Source of the DNA: Gnetum montanum
Taxonomy: Eukaryota > Streptophyta > Gnetopsida > Gnetales > Gnetaceae
Direction: 5' to 3'
Assembly: GCA_015680685.1 (NCBI GenBank)
Contig: MNCI01012628.1
Span: forward strand, 520,684 to 584,683
DNA: 64,000 bases
The notes below the pieces were generated by a model that did not search any database, was not told where the DNA came from, and saw nothing but the letters and a program-made list of their open reading frames with translations. Position 1 is the stretch's first letter. Each line of letters opens with the position of its first letter. A program made the translations under genes and the position numbers. This document shows, piece after piece, positions 43,909-55,859 of the stretch.

Positions 43909-46900
43909 AAATTCTTTCATGGAATTGCAGGGGGCAAGGTACCCCTATAAACATAATACCCTGCAAGATCTAGTGCGGCGAGAGAGATGTGACATTGTTA
44001 CCTGCAGGAGACAAAGTTGCAGGCTACGAAGATTAAGCTATTGTAGTGGGTAGGATGGCAAACTCATTTTGTGCCCAATTCTGAAAAAAGTAAGGGGTTT
44101 GGCCATGTTGGTGAAACAGCCATTCAGGCAACTTGATTCGGCTAAGTGGAGTATTACAGTTCTAATTTTGATGAAGGGATATGGCTCACTAAATTTTATG
44201 GATCCTAGCTCTGGCAAGAACAATTGCAAGAGCTATGGAAAATTACCACGCTTGTCGATGTTAACCAATGGATTGTGATTGGCAACTTCAACCAATGCCT
44301 ATTTTCTTGGGAGAAGATAGGTGGTGAAATGGTAGACCCGCCGAGAAGCACACAATGTCTAAAATTCTTACAGAAGCATGATTTGGTTGATGTGGAGCTT
44401 ACGGGGTGCCAGTACACATGGAGCAATCGACGTGGGGGGATGGTGTTGGTCCTCTCTCGGATCAATCATGTCTGGACTAGCACTCACATTCTAATGGAGT
44501 CAAGGATGCGGTTGGAAGGAAAAGAGAAGCTTGCATCTGACCATTGATCTTTGTGTTGTTAGGTGGGAAGTGTGACTAGCCCAAGAGCCTCCCCTTTTTG
44601 TTTTGAGCAATCTTGGTTGACTAAACCCTAGCTTAGGGTGCTGGTGACATAGACATGGGCAGATTATAATGAACATATAGACCCTAGAGACTTTTTGAAG
44701 AAGGGTCTTTCCCGTCTAAAGCAGGCCATTCGGTCTCTGAAGGCTAAGGAGAAGTTCTCGTTTAGGAAGGGGCAGGAGGAATTGTTATCACATTTAGCCA
44801 TGTTTCAAGCAAGGCAGGAGCATTATGAGGAGGCTACGGTGGAAGAGCAATGCGTGTTGTAGGAGCTTCACGACATCAATGCTGAAGTGGAGGTTTATTG
44901 GAAGCAATGTGCTCAAGCTCATTGGTTGTGTGAGGGGGATAGAAACACTAAGTTCTTCTTCACCATGGAAAAATCCAATCAAGCAGCGAATGAATTGAGG
45001 CTCTGGCAGAATGGGAAGTGTTTGACTACTCCTTAGGATGTGGCCCAGGTCATGCAACAATACTAGGTGGATATTTGAGCTTATCAGTGGACTTCACCCA
45101 TTTCGGTGTCAGTGAGGTCAGTGTTAGGAGACACAGAGAACAAAATGCTATTGGAGCCTTTCTCTTGGCAAGAACTAGAGGAGGAATGGGACTATGCAAT
45201 TGAACTGGGCTCCCAAACCTAACAGGTGGCCGGCAGAATTCTTTAGAGAATTTATTGATGTGTTGGGGGTTAATCTTTTGGAGGCATTTAACTAGATGCT
45301 ACACAAACAAGAAGTTTGCCACAAAATTAATTGCTCAAAAATTGTGCTTCTGCCTAACTAATCCATCTAACTTATTGCAATTCCGTCCTATTAGGTTGTG
45401 CAATACTTTGATCTAGATTTTTACAAAGATGCCTGTGAGGAGGTTGGCACCGCTCATGCAATGGCTTGTAGGAAGGAACCAAGCTAGTTTCAATAGGGGG
45501 CATTTTATTCAAGATCAAATCCTGCTGCTCCATGAGGTGATGCATTCAGCCCAAAGATCTAGGTATCCTAGAATGTGCACAAAGTTGGACATTAAGAAGG
45601 CATATGATACTATGAGTTGAGACACCCTAGCTGACATTATGGCACAAAAGGGTTTCAATCTTGGTTTCATTGCTCTGTGTATTCAGATTCAAGTTTCCGA
45701 TGATTATTCCTTTGATATTGGGGGTAGGTTGTGGGGGTTTTCTTCCCTAGGGAGGGGATTGCAGTAGGTTGATCCTCTATCCCCATACTTGTTCATTCTT
45801 GCTATGGATACACTACAGGCATATTGCCAAGGAAAAAGGGTCCATGGTCTTAATATTGCTAGGATTGATTGCATGATAGAACACTATGCTGACAAGAAGA
45901 TGATCTTCTCATGTGTAGTTGTGCCGTAGGTGCAGGTTCTCAATAGGGCTCTTGAGCAAATGGCAAATGAAATTGGGTTGGAGGTCAATAAAGCTAAGTG
46001 CACCATATATTATCTCATGCATCCAATACAATTAAGGGACGCATTTTGCAAGTGTTGGGCATGATGGTCAAGACTAATCAAGATAGTTATTTGGGGCTTC
46101 TAGTTTTTTCATGGCATCAGAAAGATACTTGGAGCATCCTTATTCGTCGGCTGCACCAATAGGTGGACCATTGGATGGTGAGATTCCTTATGTGGAAAGG
46201 CTAGATGCTGCTGGCTAATTCTGTTTTGTTGGCGATGGGATGTTTTACCGTGACTGTGGTGGCCCCCCTTGTGGCAATCGTGAATAAAGTTAACCAGATT
46301 ATTCGAAACTTCATCTAGTCGGGTAGCAAAGGAGGATCAAAGTTGCACCTAGTCAATTGGGACATTGTTGCTCGGCCCAAAGACGTGAGGGAATTGAGGG
46401 TAACGAAGTTTCAAGATTTAGTTTTGATGGGTTATTAGACGCTGGTCAATCATCTTGCCCATAGGGGTCCCAATCAAGCTCAATGGATACAGATCATCAC
46501 ATCCAAATATACACAATGGATAGCCAATCGAAGAGACTCTCATTTAGAGAACAATCTATGAGCATGTTAGGAGTGTGACTGCGCTTGGCATGATGGGAGC
46601 ATTGTCCTAGGCTCTCATTAGATGTAAATTCCCTACAATAAGTGGGTGGAAGGTCCTATGGAAAGGTCACTTGCTTGAAAAGATGAAGGTCCTTTTGTGG
46701 TTGATGAATCATGATGCACTGCCTGTGCATGCCGTTTTGCAAAATCGTGGGATGCGCATGGTGGACACATGTCTGTGTTGTATGCAAGCCCCGAAAATGG
46801 TTCAACACTTTATTTATAAACGCATGCATCAAATTCAAGTGTGGCAAGTGTTAGCGTAGTCACTTGCTCCGCATTTGCTAGATCTCACTAGTGATTCAGT

Positions 46901-48445
46901 GAGTGCTGTGATTCTTTGGGTGACTTGGAGAGCTCACAATGCGTTGATTTTCTATGGCAAGCAGTTTGCTTGCTTCGGTACATCTAGTGATTCGAGGGCA
47001 TAAGCTTTGGCATGAAGCTACGATTGCGATGGGGCAAACTCCTACTTTTGAGCTTGATTGCGAGAAGTTCAAGCAAAACACCAAGTTATGGAAGCTAGTT
47101 TGCAGAGTTTGTTGCGATGAGGTACTGTAGCTGTTACAGGGAGACCCAAAGCTGCCTAATGATGCTTTTTTCTAGAATTGATAGGGAGACACCACAAACT
47201 TCAAAGGATCCACATCATGCTCATGGAGGCATCGCTAGCTAATTACTTGGGAGTACCGTCGTTGGGGGAAGTCATTCTTCCTTATGGCAGGGGTTTTCAA
47301 GATGCACAGGTCTTTTTCAAGAGGGCAATCCCTAAAATATCGAGTGGATATATCCTAAGATCGGTGCTACCGAGGTTTTGGTAGGAGGCAATGGATTTGG
47401 TGGATCATTATTTCGTCCAGTCTAGAAACATGTCGAAGTTACAAGAGGTCAACTTTATGTTTCTAAAATGTCTGAAATTTAGTCGATGGGTCAACCTACT
47501 CAAGTTTTTTATGGAGACTTTACAATGGCAATGGCATGGGCGGCATTCAGGGTTGATTATTGCTCTTTGGAAATCAAGGCTTCCACCTGGACTGAGGCAA
47601 TCAAACCCAGCACTAAGGTTTATCTACACTAGAAGGATGAAATTGGTGGTGGTCCTCAGGAGGGATTCATTTGTCGTGGAGGATGAGGGGTTGTAGAGGG
47701 GGTATGGTGGGCAAGTGCTGAAGGAAGTGCGAGTAGTCAGGGAGGAGCCGAAGGTTGCTTGGATGTAAATTCAACACCTGGAAGCGCAAAGTGCACTTAA
47801 GAAGATGGAAATTGAGCTAGCCAATGAGAGTACACATATGGCGATGGCCAATGCAACTAAAGAGGCAATTGAGGAGGCCAGATGGGCCAAGCAGATCACT
47901 TGCAAAGCCAAGTGGGAAGCCCATGAGTAGGAATTTTCTCAACAGCTCAATGCAGTGGAGCATGCAATGGTGGACAGGGAAAAAGAGATGTGGCATAAGT
48001 GGGATCTTAGAGAGTCAACGCTGAGAGCTACATTGGAAGATTTGCTACAGGAACAAATCAAAGTGGAAATGCAGCAAGAAAAGTAGCAAAACACTAAACG
48101 TGAGCAGCATGAGCAAGCGAAGCATGAGTGAGACAGAGAGGAGGCGATAGAAAGTTAGCGTCAAATTGATCGTGCTCATGAGAGCAGGGTTAGGTTGTGG
48201 ATGCAGGAGGACAAATGCCCATATGTTGTTATGGATATCTACAGTCAAACGCCACAGGGGATGCTTCATTAGCAAATCCAACAAACTATTGCCAAACTGC
48301 ATCTAAATGGGACAGGCACAACAGGGGCTGCCAAAGAATTTCAACAAGGACCAACTTTGGTTGATACTAAATAGCATAGAAGGGTGCTCAATAACATTCA
48401 TGCTTAGGAATGGGCTAGATGCCCTTGTTTGCGATTGTCCAAGAG
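43905..48445 (+). pseudogene. ORF2 of J-LINE I: EN, RT, zf-RVT, module C, coil, J-like
   Basis: Starts MKILSWNCRG, the standard endonuclease start. It continues RRERCDIVYLQETKLQATKI (after a frameshift), NQWIVIGNFNQCLFSWEKIG, VDVELTGCQYTWSNRRGGMV and KEKLASDH. RT has CTKLDIKKAYDTMS and DDYSFDIGGRLWGF; the catalytic motif is HYADKKMIFS, so the second Asp is lost. zf-RVT near 46670-46860 has CLCCMQAPKMVQHFIYKR. Module C (47050-47575) includes VDHYFVQSRNMSKLQEVNF and RHSGLIIALWKS. A coil follows (47690-48190). The J-like domain (48216-48445) reads KCPYVVMDIYSQTPQGML and IAKLHLNG: HLN at the HPD site. Confidence 0.85.
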
Positions 48446-48804
48446 ATTAACATTTTGGTTGGGGACCCAATGGCATGATTTTTGGGTGGGAAACATGGTT
48501 GTTTTTTTTTTTAGAGAATGTTCGGAATTATGTTACTGGAAATTAAAATACAAGAGATAGAACAAAATTTGGGTCACCAGCAGTGGCCCACATGGGAGGC
48601 CTCGAGCCTCAACAAATGCGAAAACCAAAAATCGGGAAGGGGGAGGGGTGAACCCCCACCTGGGGGGCACCCCCCAAAGACACGGGGGGCTAGGGAGGCG
48701 CAAACCACACACAATAGACAGTTAAAAATGACATCGTCAAACACCATGGTACAAGGGAACAAAGTCGTCAGCTGAGGGGGTCCGCAACGAAGGCAACATC
48801 CACG

Positions 48805-51800
48805 CTATGGGCACATCGACAATCTATGACAGGCACAGTGTGCACGTTTGAGGGCATGTAGGATATCCAACATGTTACAGTGTAGCTCGAAATCCAAAAA
48901 ACTGGCAGCCTGTTGAATAGCTTGCATTGCCGACTCTCGTTGATTCCGTTCCTCGACTGAGACCCCCCTGTCTGAGTGGAAGTGCGCAGACATCCGGCGG
49001 ATGTGTCATGAAAGCTCCCCCGACGAGCAATCGTAGTTGATGCCCAGGACAATGTATGGACACTATCCATCCTGAAGCCATTGCTCTGTTCATGTGCTTG
49101 ATCCAGTTGCCTCGGTCTCTACCTTTCCTTGTCTTGTTCCCACTCCTATTATGCCCGCTCAACCTCCTCGTGTTCTCTGCGAGTAGCTTCCTTCTGAAGC
49201 AACTCCTCCCGGACTTGAGCTCGGATCTCATCCACTAGCAGGGCCTGGGCAGCCTCTGCCAACAAGGCTTGCTACCGGATCAGCTCTTGTTCCTGCTCTC
49301 GAAAATAGGTCTCCAACTCAGTCTATGCGAGAGCGAGGGCTTCATCCCATTTGGCCTTCCACTCACGATGCTCATTAGTGTGTGCAACGGCCGCAACCTC
49401 TGCTATCACATGGCACAATTCCTCATCTCGACTCGCCTTGTGATCTAATGCCCCACGTGGGGAAACAACCAACACTGTCATGGAGTTGGAGGTCCTCAGC
49501 CCCCGACGGTCACTCCTCCTCCAGGAGTAAGTCACCGCACGTCCAGCCCCCAATGCCCCAGGAAGGATTGAAAGGGGGGCCCAAGTGAAGAAGACCCCAA
49601 GGGGGGGATCAACCTCGGCTCCACCTAAGGCCGCACCCTCGTCACCCCCCACCAAAAGGCTAAAATAAGCCCAAAGTGGCAACCCTGCTTCTGCTGTTGT
49701 AAGGCCACGAGAAAAAATCGGGGTAAGTTAACCCTAATCCCCAGCTTTAGGCATTTGAGGAAGGCAAAATGGATGCCCTAGAGCTTGGATCCATTTCCAG
49801 ATTGTACAAAGAAACAATCCACTAGATCAGCAACCCAAGCCCAGACGGGTGGTAGGGAGGACTTGGGAACCAATCTACTCTGTGTGCGTGGCACTGGTCC
49901 CATGAAAAATAGGTCAGCATCCTGCAGCCCATGAGTGGTGGGCAAGATGATTTCGCCCTCTACTTGGGCCCCCAGACACCTAGCAATCGTGGATTCTGTG
50001 ATAATGACTTCAGTACCCCGGAAAAAGCTACAGTCCTAACACCAATTGGAAAAGAAAGCATCGTCTGAGAGGGCCAGGTCACCCACCAACCGTAGCAAGA
50101 TGCTACTCCAACCGCATCGTTCCACCATTCCCCACAATTCCTCGTTGTCCTGGAATGCTGCGCAATCAAGCTCATAGGTCGACATAACCCACATTGTCAT
50201 TTCAATTTCCCTCCATGCAATCGCAACTCACAAGATCACCTGCAAAGGGGGCAGGGGGACAATCGACATTGTTGAAAGATTTTGTGGTTGCGTATTTTCC
50301 ACACCACCCATAAAAGTAATGTGGCTCGAGAATCGCCAGTCAATGTTATCATGGGAGTTCAGCTCGTCTCTTAGTTGAATAAAACCTAGGTCAAAGCCTT
50401 TTTTTCCACGTAATGATGGCTAGGGCCTCCCAACTAAGTGTATCATAGGCATTAGTGATGTCTAATTTTAGACACAACCCAGGGAACTTCGAACAACAAA
50501 GAGAGTGGAAAATCTCTTGCATTAGGAGAACTTGGTCCTACAAAGTCCGTCCTTGCACAAACCCTGTCTAATTGACCCCCACCAGTTTGGGCATTAGAGG
50601 AGCAAGTCTGCACAATCTTAGAGAAAATCTGGATCAAGACGTTGCAAACCCCAATGGGTGGAAAATGTTCCAGGAGAGACACGTCCGCACGTTTGGGAAT
50701 GCACACAATTCGAGAGTAGTTAAGCTCCCGATGAACCTGCTTCTTGGCCAGCATTAGATTGAAGGCATCCAGAATGTTGGACGCCACAATATCCAAGAAG
50801 GTCTTGAAGAATTCAAGACTCCAACCATCTGGCCCCAGTGCCTTCCCGCCTAAGCATGTCCCCAATCATTGTTGTTAGTTCCTGCTAGGAAAACAAGGCC
50901 AACAATCTAACATTATCCTCTTCATTCAGCACCTGCCGAACTCAAATCGAAATGGACGTTGTGGGCTGCTTTGCCTAGATCATCTCCTAGTAGTGTGCAA
51001 GCTCTCTGGCTATGCCATGCAGATCATCAACTATCTCTCCCTCGGTAGTCACCAACCTGTGAGATTGGCTCCACCAATGTGTCTTGGCTACAACAAAAAT
51101 GAATTTCGTCTACATGTCCCTTCCTAGAGCCATCTAATCCATGATCATTGTTTCCAATATGTCTCCTCTTCCATGTCTAGTGTCTGCAATTGCATCAGAA
51201 TATTCTACTCCTCTTCATGCAAGTCCTCCCTAGCTTCTTGTCGGGACTGAACCTAGGTCAATCTATTCCAGAGTGTCGTACGGCCTATCTGGAATGAGAA
51301 TTTGTCCTCCACAGGTAAAGATCGGATAGCCCACTTCAAATGAAGAAGCCCCTCCCTGAGAAAATTCCTGGGGTCTCCCTGGCCCTATTTGTAGTTCGCC
51401 CATGTCTTCAACTAACGGTCGTAACCAAGGCTTGAGCAGCCAAGTCGCCTCGAAATGGAAGGGCCAAGGGGTCCGGCTTCGTTTAGGCCCAAGGGAACAA
51501 ATTAGCGAACAGTGATCCGAGGCAACTTGTTCCTATTCTGTAACCCACACGTCCATCCGTAGAAGGAGGTCTGAACTAATGCACACCCGATTGATTCAAG
51601 AGAGGATGCGGTCGGCCCCTTTTCGCCTATTGCACCAGGTAAATTGGCAATTTTCAATAGGCAAGTCCACCAATGAGTGACCTACCAAGAAATCTTGAAA
51701 CTCCTAGGTGCTTGGGGGGAGGCAACCTACACTAGACTTTTCCCACAAGTGTATCCATTGGTTGAAGTCCCCAACAACAAGCCAAGCAAGGCAATCTTGC

Positions 51801-52152
51801 ACCAACGTCGCCACACGATCCAACTCATGCAGTCTCTGCTCCCACACTTGAGGCTTGTAAAAGTTGGTTAGCCATATACCCCGAGAGGGGATGTGAATAG
51901 TCAAGGCCCATTGCGATGAGTCGACAAGTAACATGTCACAACGCGCTAGGATAGCCAAACCCCCTACTTGCCCCACAGAGCAATGTAGATGTACCTTCCA
52001 GCCATCCCATTAAAGATGGCAGGACTCTATCTCCTGTAGCTTAGTCTCCTGCAGGCAAACAATGTCACAATCTTCATCACAAACTATCTGTCACAGGGTA
52101 TTTCTTTTATAGGGTGTACCCTATCCCCTACAATTCCAAGTGAAGAGCTTCA
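48805..52152 (-). pseudogene. ORF2 of J-LINE J, RT palm deleted
   Basis: Starts MKLFTWNCRG at about 52152. Endonuclease: EDCDIVCLQETKLQEIESCH, AWLVVGDFNQWIHLWEK, ENCQFTWCNRRKGADRILS and VASDHCSLICSLGPKRSRTP. RT: LGQMVGVLNSSRPSWILWRP in a shifted frame, LAPLMPKLVGVN, LCLKLDITNAYDTLSWEALA; the sequence then jumps to zf-RVT, so the YADD region is gone. Module C: LALSDDAFFSNWC and VWAWVADLVDCFFVQSGNGS. The J-like domain begins CPYIVLGINYDCSSGELS at 49062, a stop, then HIRRMSAHFHSDRG with HSD at 48970-48978, and helix III ESAMQAIQQAASFLDFELH. Confidence 0.8.
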
Positions 52153-53350
52153 TGTATGACTAGTCTTGTGGTGCTAGTAGACCTCCCGTAGGGTCTACTG
52201 CAATCCTAGGTCAATGCTTCATTTCGTTTGCTTCTCCCATAACCAACTCTCAAACAGGCGGCCAAGGCAACCCCCTGCAAGCATAACAAGGCTACAACAT
52301 GAATCATCTAATGGTAGGCACACCTCCGTAGGTTTACGGGATGTGGTAGTCCCCCTGACCATGTTGACCCATTCACCTAGGGGGGAGCACAATCCCAAGG
52401 ACCATTGGCTCAACAGACAGTGGTGAGGCGAGGGGGGAGCTGGTGGCCTACACACGCTCTGGGGAAGAGCATGGGGAGGCCTGTGGGGAGGTCCTCGGGG
52501 GGGCGGGGTGTTGGGGAGGGGGGGGGGGAAGGTGGGGATGGTGGTCTCACTGACCACCCCTTGCATCCAACCATCATCCATTCCCCACCATCACTTGGCT
52601 TACAAGTCTCATCCCACAGCGGCTTTGCTCCTCCACCCCAAAACCAATAGTCAGAGTCACAGTGTCTGGTCTTCCCACAGAAGGAACAACCTTTGACCCC
52701 TCCCCCACGAAGATGAAAAACTTTCTCCCTAAATAGCACACCCTCCAAATTCTCAAATTCGGCCTAAAGCCATTCCTCCCGACCCAAGAGCTCAAGCACT
52801 ATCTCCTTGATGAGGTCCTTCGGGGAGAGAGTCCTCCATACACAGAAGCAGGTGAAACCCATTCACTCCATCGTCTGAGTAACTTTATTGAAGGTAATGA
52901 ACTTCCCAAAGAAACCTGCCAAACATTTAAGGAATCCAAGATTCCACATTTCCCATGGAATCCTAGATACATGTATCCATACCAAGGCACGGGTGAATAA
53001 ATCGGGTTCGTGCTACACCCCCAGTTGCCAGGGGATCAGAGCTAGCCCCCTAGCGCCATAGAACCACAGTCCCCCTTGACAGACCGAGTCGTGATCCTAT
53101 AGAGTCGGAAAGATGAACAAGAGCAGATCCTCCAACAAGCTCCAAACATCCACCGTTCCAACCACCTAACTCTCCTTCGCCCACCATTGAATCAAGTCCA
53201 TCTAGGGGTGGGCACCAAAGGACACAAACCGTCTGATTAAACTACACTGCATGATCCTGACTCCCTTTGCTGGCGGCCCACTAACTCGGAGGTGCATGAT
53301 GTCGTCTAAGCAGGAGTGTTCTTCAATCATCCCATTAGCCATTTCGAAGT

Positions 53351-53391
<41 letters not shown>

Positions 53392-53600
53392 NACCCATCT
53401 CCCCTAAGCTTGCCAGTGCCTCCTTGGCTACCAGAGTGCTACCGTTGGTAGTGCGGCCATGTCCTCCATTAGCCTCGCCTATTCTACGCACTTTGTCCAC
53501 TCCATGCTCTTCGTCCACGTCGTGCTCCTCATTCGCTCAATGTGCCTCGTCTATTCCGCCCATCCTCATTCACTCCACCCTGGCTTGGAGATCAAAGGAT
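52146..53600 (-). pseudogene. ORF1 of J-LINE J
   Basis: Element-sense reading: a variable N-terminus around the G run, then a DUF4283-like domain (53250-52850) with DLFTRALVWIHVSRIPWEMW, GFFGKFITFNKVTQTM and CFCVWRTLSPKDLIKEIVLE. The knuckle reads CSFCGKTRHCDSDYW, where the last Cys has become Tyr. The C-terminus is TLREVY, stop, HHKTSHT, stop, matching the end of ORF1 in copy I. The final TGA overlaps the ATG of ORF2 as ATGA near 52150. Confidence 0.75.
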
Positions 53601-53939
53601 TCACTTCTCCTCATAGAAGTCTTAACCCATCCGAAATAGGATTGTTGTTGGCCCATGCCCTGTTTTAGCTTTGGCTTGCGTTGTGCCTTTATTATTGTCT
53701 TAACTTTTCTAGTGTTTGGTGGGATAGGTGTTTTGTTGTTGGGCAAGTGCTTTGTTTGTTGTTAGGAGGTTTCAACTTGGGGTGGGTTTTTTCACTTTTG
53801 GATGGCAGACTAGGCATCCTGCCCCCACCAAGTCAAATGGCCTTCTTTCTACTTTGTACAGTTCTTTTTTTGTTTTTTTCTTATTAATACAAATTTTGCC
53901 TAACATTCTCTTCAAAAAACAAAAACTATGCAAGGATTC

Positions 53940-54068
53940 TTCTATCACATAGCACACCATTAGCTTTCTATCATTTCCTTCATCCTACATCAATTTCATT
54001 TGTTACATCATTGTTATTAATCTCATTATCCACTTGAACTACAGACCCCAAGTATCTAAATTGCTCTA
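53940..54068 (-). mobile_element. RTE-type LINE copy B, middle fragment
   Basis: In minus sense EQFRYLGSVVQVDNEIN, then NDVTNEIDVG and ANGVLCDRRI, homologous to the repeated segment of RTE copy A. It begins directly after the target-site duplication of J-LINE I, which shows that the LINE split this element. The right edge is where J-LINE K begins. Confidence 0.8.
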
Positions 54069-55530
54069 GGCAATTTGAGGCCGACCTACTCTAGGCAGTC
54101 AAGGACATGAGGGCCCAAGAGTAGGCATGTTGGGAGGAGGAGCTAAGAAGATGGGAGGAAACACAGGTCATATGCCAAGAGGCTAAGCAACAACTAAGAG
54201 AAGCGGCCATGGAGAAATACACCAAAGGAAACTGCAAGAAGCTACCCTTAGAAGCACCTTGGAAGATGAGCTGAGGGCGCAAATTAGGAAGGATCTGCAT
54301 TGAGAAGAACAAGAACAAGTGCACCAGGAAGAGGAGGAAGCACATCGCGCCAAGGACCTCCTTGAGGAAGAGTAGATCCAACAAGGGCAGCTAGCCACAC
54401 ACGAGACCAATGCATGATGTTGGTTTCACGTGGGTTGTTGCCCTTATGAGGTTATGGGAGTGAACTGCAACGTCTCCTGGGCCAACCTGAAGAGACACAT
54501 CCAAAGGACTTCAACCAAATTCCACCTAAACAAGGCTACCACAGTGGATGCCCAATAGACCCACAAAACAAGGTACAAGGACTTCTAGGAGGCAGTCGCT
54601 TTCATCACTATAGAATGCTTCCGAGCGATCCTTGATGCAATACATGACTGGGAGAGGGTAGTCTACCCTTGTACCAGGATACAGCGGTCCAGTGGATCAC
54701 TTGTTTTCGCAAAATCAAGCAGGGTTACCCGTGAGGGAAATTGGGTTCCTCATGTATGGATTTGAATGCAGTTGGCAAAAGGGCCCAAGAAGGGGCCGAT
54801 TTTGTTTGAGGGGTCTAGTACCCTCTTTAATGAACATTTTATTGTGATGGGGGTTTCGGTTTCCTTTTCGGGTTGCCTTTATCTAAGGGGTTCATCCTCC
54901 CCCAACTTAGGGGACGGGTTGATTACCCCACTTTTTGTTGTAGGGGTTTCTCCCCATTGATGTTTCTATGAACAATTTTTTTTTGGGAAGAAATTCGAGC
55001 TTTATTAATTCCAAAAAAAGAAGTTGTACATAGGTATAGCTTGGGTCAATGCATCTAACCCCATACCCCCAAAAACTACCAGGCGCTACGGCTTCCCGCA
55101 ACATGTTCCCTATCACATGCCTCCTTCATAAACCCATCTCGTATCTCGTAGGCTAGTCCAGCATCCCCTTCACCTTCACAACCCAACTAGGACCCAAAAA
55201 TCGTAGAACCCGACCCACAACAACATTCCCACTGCCCTTGTCGAGTTAGGTGACCACTAGTCTTCTGCCTCCTAGTCATTCCCTTCTAGTTCTGCAATCT
55301 TTCCCTTCCCATGAGCTAACCCCCTACTCTTAGCCTCAGCCAAATATTGAGATGTCCCAGTTCCTGCTGCGATCTATGTGATAGTAGCACTCGTGCCCAT
55401 TACCATCTACTGTTTGTTTTCCGCGGTATGCTACGCAAGCCCTGCCTGGTGTTTGGTAATCAAGTCTTCCATCCACCGCAGGTGTTTCTATGAACAATTT
55501 GTTAATATAATGCCTAACCTTTTCGCAAAA
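54069..55530 (+). mobile_element. J-LINE copy K: 5'-truncated (coil and J-like domain)
   Basis: Plus-strand 3' part of a LINE, inserted in the RTE element. A coiled coil (54080-54400, many Glu/Gln/Arg) leads into WFHVGCCPYEVMGVNCNVSW at about 54421, then ANLKRHIQRTSTKF with HLN (54523-54531) at the HPD site, YKDF and AVAFITIECFRAILDAIHDW. The 3' UTR is split by insertion L (54979-55482). The 3' end is ATAATGCCTAACCTTTTCGC followed by A. No target-site duplication was found. Confidence 0.75.
54979..55482 (-). mobile_element. Short LINE 3' insertion L with 18-bp duplication
   Basis: The perfect direct repeat TGTTTCTATGAACAATTT lies at 54961-54978 and 55483-55500. The insert starts with a T run and, in minus sense, ends TTAATAAAGCTCGAATTTCT followed by CCCAAAA, like the 3' ends of J-LINE copies. 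No coding domain was recognised in its roughly 500 bp, so it is a heavily 5'-truncated LINE or a non-autonomous relative. Confidence 0.8.
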
Positions 55531-55534
55531 AGGT

Positions 55535-55857
55535 CAATGAAAATCATATACAAATTCCTTCTCTTACACTTAAATTTCTCTATTAACTATCATAGCAAGA
55601 AGATAGCTTCCATAGTTGATCTTCCAAGCATAAAACCAAACTAATTCCCCAAAACCATTGATTCTAGACTTAAGCATTGTTCTAACCCTCTCCCATAACT
55701 TCAAAGTATGGCTCATAAGCTTGATGCCTCTATAGTTCCCACAATTTTGGAGGTGTCCCTTGTTCTTGTAGATGGGTACTATAGTGATCCTCCAATCATC
55801 TACCATTTTCCCTTCTCTCAAATCTTGTTGATTAAATTTGTTTATGAATGCATGCAT
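55535..55857 (-). mobile_element. RTE-type LINE copy B, RT fragment
   Basis: An open stretch of 95 codons (55570-55857, minus) reads DDWRITIVPIYKNKGHLQNC, GNYRGIKLMSHTLKLWERV and GELVWFYAWK, the fingers-palm start of RTE reverse transcriptase (family: LVPIYKNKGDxxxCxNYRGI). It is the 5'-most piece of the RTE copy that J-LINEs I and K interrupt. The RT core between here and 54068 is missing. Confidence 0.85.
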
Positions 55858-55859
55858 GA

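Larger units (their letters stand above)
48502..53632 (-). mobile_element. J-LINE copy J, inverted inside copy I
   Basis: Minus-strand LINE with its tail at 48502-48512, lying in the 3' UTR of copy I. A weak target-site duplication is possible: GAAACATGGTTG (48490-48501) and GAAATAGGATTG (53633-53644), 9 of 12 matching. Contents in element order: ORF1 (52160-53600), endonuclease (51300-52152), RT N-terminal half (50410-51000), deletion of the RT palm, zf-RVT (about 50200-50350), module C (49670-50180), coiled coil (49070-49670), J-like domain (48805-49062), 3' UTR. A 40-base C run plus an N (53352-53392) marks an assembly weak point in ORF1. Confidence 0.85.
42865..53923 (+). mobile_element. 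J-LINE copy I (host of nested copy J)
   Basis: Plus-strand LINE inserted into RTE copy B. The 16-bp target-site duplication is AACTATGCAAAGATTC at 42849-42864 and AACTATGCAAGGATTC at 53924-53939 (one mismatch); RTE sequence continues on both sides. The element body runs 42865-48501 and 53645-53923, with copy J between them in the 3' UTR. It holds ORF1, endonuclease, RT, zf-RVT, module C, coiled coil and J-like domain, and ends AAATTTTGCCTAACATTCTC then A-rich. It is the most complete copy in the window but has many stops. Confidence 0.88.

Noticed and set aside
53352-53391. Telomere-like or quadruplex-forming G tract
   Set aside because: It is a pure homopolymer beside an N within LINE ORF1, with no telomeric unit; more likely an assembly artefact.
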